Source: an uncultured Acidobacteriota bacterium
GTDB taxonomy: Bacteria > Acidobacteriota > Thermoanaerobaculia > UBA5066
Assembly (NCBI GenBank): GCA_937902605.1
Contig: CALFNC010000332.1
Span: forward strand, 1-6,304
Direction of reading: 5' to 3'
DNA: 6,304 bases
The position numbers and the translations under genes were made by a program. Below are positions 1 through 6,166 of this stretch, piece by piece. Within the stretch, counting starts at the first letter, position 1, and each line of letters opens with the position of its first letter. The notes below the pieces were generated by a model. The model was not told the origin of the DNA, made no database searches, and was given only the letters and a program-made list of their open reading frames with translations.

Positions 1-732
1 GTCCTGACCTGGCTCCGCAAGGAGGACCGGGTGGACGCCTCGGGAGACGTGCACACGGTCTTTCGGGGAGGGGTTCCTGGCACCGGGGCCGGATCGGATA
101 CGGAGCCGTACTATTCCCAGTCGGACACGCTGCGGATGACGATGGCGGACCGCGTCGCCACGCTGGAGGGAAACGTCCGGGCGTGGCAGAAGGAGAACGT
201 CCTCCGGTCGGCGAAGCTCACGTTGAACGACACCGAGAGAACGATCCGGGCCGAGGGAAACGTGCGGGCGGTCTTTCGGAGGCGGCCGGCGGGGCTGCCG
301 TCGGCTGCGTCGAAGCCGAAAGCCGGGGGCGAGACCGTCTCCGCCACCGGAGACGTGCTCACCCACCGCGAGTCCGAGCGAATGGTCAGGATCGAGGGGA
401 ATGCGAGCATGGTCTCGGGGAGCTGGTCGATGAACGCGACCGTGGCCGACATCCGGCTGACGAAGGACCGGGCCGTCGAGTCGGCCGAGGCGCGCGGGTC
501 GGTGGTCCTGGAAGACCGGGCCACTTCCCGACGGGGGGAGGGGAGCCTCGCCACCTGGAGGCCCGAGACGGAGACCGTCACCCTCGAAGGGACGCCGGCA
601 ACGGCGCTGGACGGGAAGCGCAACCGCATGACGGGTGCGCGGCTGACGTTCCGTCAAGGGCGCTCACGGGTCGACGTGGAGTCGGCCCCAGGCGTGATGA
701 GCGAGGGCAGCTACAGACCGGAGGGATCGTGA
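1..732 (+). CDS. lptA: LptA/OstA-family LPS transport protein, 3' part (5' end outside window)
   Basis: The frame is open from the first base and ends at TGA 730-732, giving 243 visible residues; the start and any signal peptide or membrane anchor are upstream of the window. The GTG at 31 is an internal Val, not a convincing start. The visible protein is beta-rich and carries repeated short motifs of the form x-x-Gly-[Asn/Asp/Ser]-Val, with the Gly at visible residues 15, 57, 86, 117, 133, 166 and 197 (for example LEGNV, AEGNV, ATGDV), mostly about 30 residues apart. Such repeats are typical of the OstA/LptA beta-jellyroll that forms the periplasmic bridge carrying LPS from the inner to the outer membrane. 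The 4-nt overlap with lptB supports this role. Without the N-terminus, an LptC-LptA fusion or an LptC-like protein with OstA repeats cannot be excluded. The family is fairly sure; the exact member is not. Confidence 0.72.
   Translation, partial: VLTWLRKEDRVDASGDVHTVFRGGVPGTGAGSDTEPYYSQSDTLRMTMADRVATLEGNVRAWQKENVLRSAKLTLNDTERTIRAEGNVRAVFRRRPAGLPSAASKPKAGGETVSATGDVLTHRESERMVRIEGNASMVSGSWSMNATVADIRLTKDRAVESAEARGSVVLEDRATSRRGEGSLATWRPETETVTLEGTPATALDGKRNRMTGARLTFRQGRSRVDVESAPGVMSEGSYRPEGS
720..725 (+). promoter_or_regulatory. Ribosome binding site that fixes the lptB start
   Basis: GGAGGG lies 3 nt before the GTG at 729, within the last codons of the upstream gene. The lptB frame is open far upstream (to at least 183), so this site decides the start. 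Translation from 729 gives a protein of normal LptB length. Confidence 0.65.
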
Positions 733-1478
733 CGCGCGATGACGAAAACGGCCGGGCGACGCTGGAGACGCGGGCGCTCGCGAAATCGTTCCGCGGGCGC
801 CGTGTCGTGAGCGGTGTGTCCCTCTCCGTGGGCGCCGGCGAGGTCGTCGGTCTCCTGGGCCCGAACGGGGCGGGGAAGACGACGACGTTCTCGATCGTCG
901 TGGGCCTCGTCGAGCCCGACGAGGGGGAGGTTCTCCTCGACGGCGAGACGGTGACCGCTCTCCCGATGTACCGGCGAGCGCGGAAGGGGATGGGATACCT
1001 CCCGCAGGAACCCTCGATCTTCCGGAAGATGACCGCGCTCGAGAACCTCCTCGCGATTCTCGAGACGCTCTCGATCCCGCGGGCCGAACGGGAGGAGCGA
1101 GCCCGATCACTCCTGGAGCGGTTCAAGCTACTGCACCTGGCCGGGTCGATGGCGGACACGCTTTCCGGCGGAGAGCGGAGGCGTCTCGAGATCGCGAGGG
1201 CGCTCACGCTCTCTCCTCGGTTCATCCTCCTCGACGAGCCGTTCGCTGGGATCGACCCGATCACGGTCCTGGACCTCCAGGAAGTGATCCGCGGCCTCGC
1301 GACGTCGGGCATTGGAATCCTGATCACAGACCACAACGTCCGCGACACGCTCTCGATCGTTGACCGGGCCTACATCATCAACTCGGGGGCGATCTTCCGG
1401 ACCGGCTCCCCGGCCGAGCTCTCCAACGATTCGGAGGTCCGTCGAGTCTACCTCGGGGAAAGGTTCCGTCTGGAATGA
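729..1478 (+). CDS. lptB: LPS export ABC transporter ATPase LptB
   Basis: A 249-residue ATP-binding protein that powers LPS extraction from the inner membrane, working as a dimer at the cytoplasmic face with LptF and LptG. Visible motifs in order are Walker [10 protein letters not shown] at about 44-52, Q-loop Gln93 in YLPQEPSIF, the ABC signature LSGGERRR at 145-152, Walker [13 protein letters not shown] at 166-177 with catalytic Glu170, and the H-loop His202 in ITDHNVRDT. The combination of [21 protein letters not shown] and LITDHNVR is specific to LptB and separates it from the related LivF/LivG ATPases. GTG 729 is chosen because a GGAGGG site lies just upstream and the resulting length is close to the usual 240 or so residues; the longer upstream frame is the shadow of the preceding gene. 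The start overlaps the upstream stop (GTGA), suggesting translational coupling. Confidence 0.96.
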   Translation: MTRDDENGRATLETRALAKSFRGRRVVSGVSLSVGAGEVVGLLGPNGAGKTTTFSIVVGLVEPDEGEVLLDGETVTALPMYRRARKGMGYLPQEPSIFRKMTALENLLAILETLSIPRAEREERARSLLERFKLLHLAGSMADTLSGGERRRLEIARALTLSPRFILLDEPFAGIDPITVLDLQEVIRGLATSGIGILITDHNVRDTLSIVDRAYIINSGAIFRTGSPAELSNDSEVRRVYLGERFRLE

Positions 1479-1497
1479 GAAGCCGGACCGTTCCCGG

Positions 1498-1518
1498 TCG
1501 GGGCAGAAAGTGCCCTGA
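1498..1518 (+). terminator. Intergenic hairpin between lptB and rpoN (possible weak terminator or processing site)
   Basis: Bases 1498-1505 pair with 1511-1518 to form an 8-bp stem with one G-T wobble (1500/1516) and a 5-nt GAAAG loop. No T-run follows, so it is not a classic Rho-independent terminator. It starts 20 nt after the lptB stop and could stabilise the lptB 3' end, attenuate read-through, or mark an mRNA processing point. A smaller hairpin (1486-1490 with 1495-1499) overlaps it by two bases and would compete with it. Confidence 0.35.
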
Positions 1519-1529
1519 GGTGGCGGCCC

Positions 1530-1558
1530 TTCCGAATACAGGGGCAGGCTCCTAGAAT
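1530..1558 (+). promoter_or_regulatory. Putative sigma-70-type promoter for rpoN
   Basis: TAGAAT at 1553-1558 matches the TATAAT -10 consensus at 5 of 6 positions and is unusually AT-rich for this sequence. TTCCGA at 1530-1535, 17 nt upstream, is a weak -35 match (3 of 6). Initiation about 7 nt after the -10 would fall near 1565, only about 6 nt before the rpoN GTG at 1571. This is a motif-based inference. Confidence 0.45.
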
Positions 1559-1570
1559 CGAACGAGCACC

Positions 1571-3250
1571 GTGGGACTCGAACAGAAGCTCTCTCTGAAA
1601 CTCTCCCAGCGTCTGGTTATGACGCCGACCCTGCAGCAGGCGATCAAGCTACTGCAGATGACGAGGCTCGAGCTCTCGGACATCGTCAACGAGGAGCTGG
1701 TGGCGAACCCGGCCCTCGAGGAGGACGAAGGGAACGCCGAGGGGACCGGAGAGGGGGATTCCCCCGCAGCGGACGCGGCCTCCGAGGGAACGGATGAGGC
1801 GGAGGGGGGCGATAAGGCCGAGACCTCAGAGCCGGAGGCCGCGGACGCCAGAGTCCCGGAGCCTGGCATGGCCGAGCGGGAGGCCCGGGAGCTCGACGGC
1901 GGGCAGGAGTCGGGCGGGCGAACGACGGAGGCCGAGCCAGCCGCGGAGGCGACGGGCGAGGCAACGGCCGAGGCCGCGGCCGAGTCGGCCGAAGCCTTCA
2001 ACCAGATCGACCTGGAAGCGTATTTTGGCGAGTACATGGACGGAACCGCCACGGCCCCCCGGATGCAGGAGGAGGGGGAGGAGTTCTCGCTGGAGAACCG
2101 GGCCGAGACGCCTCCCGGGCTCGCGGACCACCTGACCCAGCAGCTCGGGCTCTCGGAAGCCACGGGGCTGCTCCGGGAGGCGAGCGCGTTCCTCATCGGA
2201 AACGTCGACCCGGAAGGGTACCTCCGAATGACGCTCGAGGAGGTCGCGGCCGGGGTCCCCTGCCCGATCGAGTGCGCCGCCAAGGCGCTGGCTTTGGTCC
2301 AGTCGTTCGATCCGGCCGGCGTGGGGGCGCGGAACCTCTCGGAGTGCCTCCTCACCCAGGCCCGCGCGGCGAACGTCGACTCGCCTCTCCTCGTGGAGCT
2401 CGTGACCCATCGGTTCGCCGAGCTGGGGTCGAAGCCAGTGACCGTGCTCGCTCGCCAGATGAACGTCTCGGTGGAGCAGCTGCAGCAGGCGATCGAGTGG
2501 ATCCGGCAGCTCGACCCGAAACCGGGCCGGCGGTACGACTCGTCGCGGACGATCTACGTGGAGCCCGATGTCGCGGTCGTCAAATCCGAGGAGGACTACG
2601 TCGTCCTCTTCAACGATGACGGCCTCCCGAGGCTCCGTGTCTCGAGGCTCTATCGCCACATGCTCCGGGCGAACGATGGCGCGCTGGACGGTGAGGGGAA
2701 GAGCTACCTCCGCGAGAAGATCCGCGCGGCACAGTGGCTGATGAAGAGCCTCGATCAGCGAAAGCGGACGATCGTCCGCGTAGCGGAGTCGATCGTCAAG
2801 AAGCAGCGCGACTTCTTCGAGTATGGCGTGGCCCACCTCCGTCCGCTGGTGCTGCGGGACGTCGCCGAGGACATCGGGATGCACGAGTCGACGGTCTCCC
2901 GAGTCGTGTCGAACAAGTGGATGGCCTGTCCCCGCGGCCTTGTCCCGATGAAGTTCTTCTTCCACTCGGCGATCGCGTCCATCGGGGGGGGCGAGGACGT
3001 GTCGTCGCTCGCCGTGAAGGGGAAGATCCGGTCGCTGGTAGAGTCGGAGGACCCATCCCACCCGATGTCCGACGCCCGGCTGTCGGAGCTTCTGGCGAGG
3101 GACGGCATCCGGATCGCGCGGCGGACGGTTGCGAAGTATCGCGAGGAGCTCCACATCCCGGCGAGCTCGATCCGAAAGACGGACGGCCCGCCGGAGATCG
3201 ACAAGCGCGATGACACGGCTCCCCCGGAGGGAGCCGAGGAGTTGAAATGA
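1571..3250 (+). CDS. rpoN: RNA polymerase sigma-54 factor RpoN
   Basis: A 559-residue sigma-54 that directs RNA polymerase to -24/-12 promoters, with open-complex formation driven by AAA+ activators. Region I (about 1-50) is clear, with KLSQRLVMTP and LQQAIKLLQM, the Gln/Leu-rich activator-interacting segment. Residues about 51-142 form a low-complexity Ala/Glu/Asp-rich stretch. The core-binding region follows from about 182 (PPGLADHLTQ). A helix-turn-helix lies near 428-450 (VAEDIGMHESTVSRV). The RpoN box ARRTVAKYRE is intact at 516-525 and reads the -24 element. E. coli RpoN is 477 residues, so this one is long, mainly through the acidic region. GTG 1571 is the start because region I begins at once and an in-frame TAG lies at 1553-1555; only a weak GAG precedes it. 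The last bases overlap hpf (ATGA). The C-terminal 25 or so residues after the box are a charged, probably disordered tail. Confidence 0.97.
   Translation: MGLEQKLSLKLSQRLVMTPTLQQAIKLLQMTRLELSDIVNEELVANPALEEDEGNAEGTGEGDSPAADAASEGTDEAEGGDKAETSEPEAADARVPEPGMAEREARELDGGQESGGRTTEAEPAAEATGEATAEAAAESAEAFNQIDLEAYFGEYMDGTATAPRMQEEGEEFSLENRAETPPGLADHLTQQLGLSEATGLLREASAFLIGNVDPEGYLRMTLEEVAAGVPCPIECAAKALALVQSFDPAGVGARNLSECLLTQARAANVDSPLLVELVTHRFAELGSKPVTVLARQMNVSVEQLQQAIEWIRQLDPKPGRRYDSSRTIYVEPDVAVVKSEEDYVVLFNDDGLPRLRVSRLYRHMLRANDGALDGEGKSYLREKIRAAQWLMKSLDQRKRTIVRVAESIVKKQRDFFEYGVAHLRPLVLRDVAEDIGMHESTVSRVVSNKWMACPRGLVPMKFFFHSAIASIGGGEDVSSLAVKGKIRSLVESEDPSHPMSDARLSELLARDGIRIARRTVAKYREELHIPASSIRKTDGPPEIDKRDDTAPPEGAEELK
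1721..1996 (+). other. Low-complexity acidic insert within rpoN (region II)
   Basis: This stretch encodes residues 51-142 of RpoN, dominated by Glu, Ala, Asp and Gly with almost no hydrophobic core residues. The DNA from about 1922 to 1996 is a run of imperfect GCCGAG-like units giving an Ala/Glu repeat. Region II of sigma-54 is known to be acidic and variable, so this is an expanded linker rather than a new domain. Confidence 0.7.
3236..3241 (+). promoter_or_regulatory. Ribosome binding site for hpf
   Basis: GAGGAG with a 5-nt spacer to the ATG at 3247, embedded in the final codons of rpoN. It supports the start that overlaps the rpoN stop. Confidence 0.6.
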
Positions 3251-3786
3251 ATATCGAATTCACGTCCCGGCGCGCGCGACTTCACGATGGCGTCAAGGAG
3301 CTGTTCGAGAAGAAGCTCGGGAAGCTCGAGAAGGTCCTGCCTCCGAACGTCCAGGCTCACGTGATCCTCAGGGGAGAGAACAAGGGGGTCTCGCTCGAGG
3401 TAACCGTTGTCGGGCGTCAGCGTACCTGGACGGCCACCGAGGCGGGCGTCGAGCAGGAGTCGATGGCCTACGCTGTCCTAGAGCGGATCGAGGCGCAGAT
3501 CCGGAAGTCCAAGGCGAAGGTGAAGGAAGAGAAGAAGCACCGCCCTTCCGCGCTCAAGGCCGCCAAAGGCGCCGCCGAGGAGGCGGCCGAGGCGCCTACG
3601 AGCCGTCCGGCGACGGCGCTTAGGCCCGAAGTCGTCGTGGCGCGCCCGACGTTCGAGGAGGACGCTCTCCACAAGTTCGTGAAGTGGAACCGGGACGTCA
3701 TGGTGTACCGCGATCCGTCCGACGAGTCGTTTCAGGTCCTCTACCGCCGCCGCGACGGCACCATCGGCCTTCTGACACCGACCTGA
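3247..3786 (+). CDS. hpf: Ribosome hibernation-promoting factor, long form (HPF/RaiA family)
   Basis: A 179-residue two-domain protein. The N-terminal S30AE domain (about 1-98, starting MNIEFTSRRARLHDGVKE) resembles factors that sit in the mRNA/tRNA channel of the 30S subunit and block translation. A Lys-rich end and an Ala/Glu linker (about 88-126) lead to a C-terminal domain at about 130-179 with RPTFEEDAL and VLYRRRDGTIGLL, the dimerisation domain of long HPF. In the known family this domain joins two ribosomes into 100S particles without RMF. Short HPF and YfiA lack it, so this is the long type. The ATG overlaps the rpoN stop (ATGA) with a good ribosome binding site. HPF next to rpoN is a widely conserved pairing, which explains its old name as a sigma-54 modulation protein; it acts on ribosomes in the cytoplasm. 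Confidence 0.95.
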   Translation: MNIEFTSRRARLHDGVKELFEKKLGKLEKVLPPNVQAHVILRGENKGVSLEVTVVGRQRTWTATEAGVEQESMAYAVLERIEAQIRKSKAKVKEEKKHRPSALKAAKGAAEEAAEAPTSRPATALRPEVVVARPTFEEDALHKFVKWNRDVMVYRDPSDESFQVLYRRRDGTIGLLTPT

Positions 3787-3801
3787 CCGGGAGCGGCTGG
3801 G

Positions 3802-4821
3802 ATGAGCGGGGGACGGCAGGAAACGAAGCCGGTCGTGCGCGCCGGGGAGCTCTGCTCGCCGGCGCTGGCGAGCTTGGCGCTTCGCCTCGTCGCCGGTCAC
3901 GGAGGGCTGTCACGGACGATCGAGTGGCCTCGCGTCCAGAAGCCCGGCCTGGCGATCGCCGGGTTCCTGCCGTATGTCCGCCCCCATAGGGTCCAGATCC
4001 TCGGCGAGAGCGAGCTTTCGTACCTGAACACGCTCTCCCCTGCGGTCGTCCGGCAGCGGCTCGACGCCTTCACCGCCCTCCGGGTCCCATGCGTGATCGT
4101 CACGAAGGGGCTCGAGCCGCCGGCTTGTCTGGCTCGGCTCTGCCAGCGGCGACGGATCCCGCTCTTCACCACGACACGCCTGACGGGCTCGGTCATCGAA
4201 GGGCTCACGGCCTTTCTCGAGGAGTCCCTGGCTCCCCGGGTCACGATCCACGGCGTTCTCATGGAGGTCGGAGGGCTCGGGACGCTCCTCCTCGGAGACT
4301 CGGGCGTCGGGAAGAGCGAGTGCGCTCTCGCTCTCGTTCAGCGTGGACACCGCCTCGTCGCTGACGACCTCGTCGTGATCCAGCGGTTCCCCAACGACGT
4401 CCTGATCGGGTCGTCGTCGGGCCTGATCCGCCACCACATGGAGCTCCGGGGTCTCGGGATCGTGAACGTCCCAATGTTGTTCGGCGTCGCGGCCGTCCTG
4501 GAACGCCACACGGTGGAGTTCGTCATCCACCTCTCGAACTGGGTCGAGGGCCGAGACTATGACCGGCTCGGGCTGGACGAGGAGACGGAGAGCATCCTTG
4601 GCGTCGGGGTGCCCAGGGTCAGCATGCCCGTCGCCACGGGGCGGGACCTCGCCCTCCTGGTGGAGATTGCCTCCCGCAACCAGCTGCTGAAGCGCCGCGG
4701 ATTCCATGCGGCCCGGGAAATGGCGGCGAAGGTCCAGGCCGAGATCTCCCGCAAGGAGCTGGCGAAGCGGCCCGCACGCAGGAAGAAGCCCGCCCCCGGC
4801 CACAAGCAGGTCCGCGCATGA
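3802..4821 (+). CDS. hprK: HPr kinase/phosphorylase HprK
   Basis: A bifunctional enzyme that phosphorylates HPr on Ser46 and removes that phosphate by phosphorolysis. The N-terminal domain spans about 10-140. The catalytic domain has conserved His150 (TIHGVLMEV), the P-loop GDSGVGKS at 165-172, the Asp188-Asp189 pair in RLVADDLV, the HprK signature MELRGLGIVNVPMLFG at 213-228, Arg255 in YDRLG, and the C-terminal VPVATGR-like loop (SMPVATGRDL, 274-283). All expected catalytic positions appear intact. The length of 339 is slightly above the usual 310-320 because of a basic Lys/Arg/Pro tail from about 318. The ATG is preceded by GGGAG at 3789-3793 and lies 15 nt after the hpf stop. The stop overlaps the rapZ ATG. 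The likely substrate, HPr, is encoded two genes downstream. Confidence 0.96.
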   Translation: MSGGRQETKPVVRAGELCSPALASLALRLVAGHGGLSRTIEWPRVQKPGLAIAGFLPYVRPHRVQILGESELSYLNTLSPAVVRQRLDAFTALRVPCVIVTKGLEPPACLARLCQRRRIPLFTTTRLTGSVIEGLTAFLEESLAPRVTIHGVLMEVGGLGTLLLGDSGVGKSECALALVQRGHRLVADDLVVIQRFPNDVLIGSSSGLIRHHMELRGLGIVNVPMLFGVAAVLERHTVEFVIHLSNWVEGRDYDRLGLDEETESILGVGVPRVSMPVATGRDLALLVEIASRNQLLKRRGFHAAREMAAKVQAEISRKELAKRPARRKKPAPGHKQVRA

Positions 4822-5714
4822 GTGGAAGGCCCCCGGGGCACCCATCCAGCCGCCTGCTGATCGTTACCGGCCTCTCGGGGTCCGGGAAGTCGTACGTCGG
4901 ACAGGCCCTCGAGGACATCGGGTACGCGACCGTCGACAACCTGCCGCTCTCCCTGCTCGACTCGTTCGCGACCGAGGTGGCGGGTGGCCGGACCCCCGGG
5001 CCCCGGACCGCCGTCGTCCTGGATGTGCGGAACCCCGACTTCGCCGAGGTCTTCCCCGGTCTGGTCGAGCAGCTTCGGCTCCGCCTTCCCGTCACGCTCC
5101 TCTACCTCGACTGCGAGGACCGGATCCTGCTCGCGCGCTTCTCCGAGACGCGGCGACCGCACCCTCTGGCGAAGAACCGAACGTTGGCCGAGGCCGTCGC
5201 GTACGAGCGGCGTCTCCTGGCCGAGGTGAAGGCGCGCGCCGACATCGTGATCGACACCTCCGGCATGACCGTCCACGAGCTCCGGGGGGCCGTGGCCGAG
5301 AACTTCCGGGCACCGGGGGACCCGGGAATCCTCGCCCTCTCGATCGTCTCCTTCGGGTTCAAGCACGGCCTTCCGCCGACGCTCGACGTCTGCTTCGACG
5401 TCCGCTTCCTCTCGAACCCGCACTTCGACCCCGTCCTTCGGCCCCGGACCGGCCGCGACGCCGAGGTCCGACGGTATATCGAGGCGGGCGATACGACCGA
5501 GCCGTTCTACCGCCGTCTGATCGACTTCCTCCTCTGGTGCCTGCCGAACTATCGGAAGGAGAACCGCTCTTACCTGACGATCGGGATCGGGTGCACCGGG
5601 GGACGGCACCGATCCGTCTACATCGCCGAGAGGCTGGGGCACGACCTCCTCGGCGCCGGGTACCCGGTGCGCGTCTCCCACCGCGATGAAATGAGAGAGG
5701 GAACGGCGTCATGA
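4818..5714 (+). CDS. rapZ: RapZ/YvcJ-family P-loop nucleotide-binding protein (RNase adapter family)
   Basis: A 298-residue cytoplasmic protein. The N-terminal domain has Walker A GLSGSGKS at 18-25, VDNLP at 39-43 and RFSETRRPHPL at 107-117. The C-terminal domain has SFGFKHGLP at 178-186, DVRFLSNPHF at 194-203 and IGIGCTGGRHRSV at 255-267. In E. coli RapZ binds sRNAs GlmY/GlmZ and guides RNase E cleavage, while its C-terminal domain binds glucosamine-6-phosphate; the residues I recall for that pocket (His190, Thr248, Gly249, Arg253) match His202, Thr260, Gly261 and Arg265 here. The extreme C-terminus lacks the Lys/Arg cluster used for RNA binding in E. coli. The first 10 residues are an extra, probably flexible extension. 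The start overlaps the hprK stop and has only a weak GCAGG site, so coupling to hprK is likely. Whether it handles RNA in this organism is unknown. Confidence 0.94.
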   Translation: MSGRPPGHPSSRLLIVTGLSGSGKSYVGQALEDIGYATVDNLPLSLLDSFATEVAGGRTPGPRTAVVLDVRNPDFAEVFPGLVEQLRLRLPVTLLYLDCEDRILLARFSETRRPHPLAKNRTLAEAVAYERRLLAEVKARADIVIDTSGMTVHELRGAVAENFRAPGDPGILALSIVSFGFKHGLPPTLDVCFDVRFLSNPHFDPVLRPRTGRDAEVRRYIEAGDTTEPFYRRLIDFLLWCLPNYRKENRSYLTIGIGCTGGRHRSVYIAERLGHDLLGAGYPVRVSHRDEMREGTAS

Positions 5715-6166
5715 GCTCCGCCGCTCTGCCGCCCGACCGCGACGTGATCGTCGGCGTCCTCCTGATCTCTCACGGTCCGCTGGCCGCGGCCCTGAGGGAC
5801 ACCGTCCGAGTTCTGGAGCCCGACGACCCGAGCGAGATCGACGCCCTCTCCGTGGCCTGGGACGAGGTCCCAGAGAAGGCCAGCGCCCGGCTCGAGAAAG
5901 CGATCGGGCGGGCCGACCTGGGGAAGGGAGTCGTCATCCTGACCGACATGTTCGGGGGGACGCCATCGAATCTCGCTCTGGCGTTCCTCGACCACGGGAA
6001 GGTCGAGATCGTCTCGGGAATGAATCTCCCGATGGTCCTCAAGGCGCGGGTTCTGGCACGGGAAGGACGGGACCCGCACTCCATCGCTCACGCGTTGGTG
6101 GATCGCGGACGCCGCGCCATCCTGGCGGCCTCGGAGCTGATGGAGACGGAACGGAGGGTGCCGTGA
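5711..6166 (+). CDS. PTS EIIA domain protein, mannose/fructose/sorbose family
   Basis: A 151-residue single-domain EIIA of the mannose class. The phosphorylatable His is His21 in LLISHGPLA. The conserved TDMFGGTPSNLA lies at 79-90 and SGMNLPMVLK at 102-111, as in ManX-type EIIA. In the family, HPr passes phosphate to this His and the protein then donates it to an EIIB or acts as a regulator. The ATG at 5711 overlaps the rapZ stop (ATGA) and has GAGAGG at 5695-5700, so it is preferred. GTG 5744, which would place the active His at position 10 as in E. coli ManX, lacks a visible ribosome binding site. The last 30 or so residues form a helical, charged tail. No EIIB, EIIC or EIID partner is in the window, so it may be a regulatory rather than a transport component, or the partners lie elsewhere. 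Confidence 0.93.
   Translation: MSSAALPPDRDVIVGVLLISHGPLAAALRDTVRVLEPDDPSEIDALSVAWDEVPEKASARLEKAIGRADLGKGVVILTDMFGGTPSNLALAFLDHGKVEIVSGMNLPMVLKARVLAREGRDPHSIAHALVDRGRRAILAASELMETERRVP
6153..6158 (+). promoter_or_regulatory. Ribosome binding site for the HPr gene
   Basis: GGAGGG stands 4 nt before GTG 6163, inside the end of the EIIA gene. It supports the GTG start, which also puts the two phosphorylation sites at the canonical positions 15 and 46. Confidence 0.65.

Noticed and set aside
31..33. GTG 31 as the start of the first gene
   Set aside because: The frame is open to base 1 and the codons before it continue plausible OstA-like sequence. There is no ribosome binding site at a sensible distance matched to a signal peptide.
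183..728. In-frame upstream extension of the LptB reading frame
   Set aside because: The extension is Arg/Gly-rich and fully overlaps the OstA-like gene in another frame. LptB homology begins after GTG 729, which has a ribosome binding site.
1521..1535. Possible sigma-54 promoter in the gap before rpoN (autoregulation)
   Set aside because: TGGC at 1521-1524 is followed by no GC at the right -12 distance and no TTGC, so only a partial match exists.
1826..3154. Long minus-strand open frame (442 codons) opposite rpoN
   Set aside because: The plus strand encodes an unmistakable RpoN with an intact RpoN box. The antisense product is Arg/Pro/Leu/Asp-rich with no recognisable motif, as expected from a shadow frame in GC-rich DNA.
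4557..5681. Long minus-strand open frame (374 codons) opposite hprK and rapZ
   Set aside because: It spans two well-identified plus-strand genes, has no recognisable domain, and its composition mirrors the codon bias of the sense genes.
6054..6068. TGGCACG, resembling the -24 half of a sigma-54 promoter
   Set aside because: The -12 half (TTGC) is missing at the required spacing (GGAC is there), and the site lies inside the EIIA coding region.
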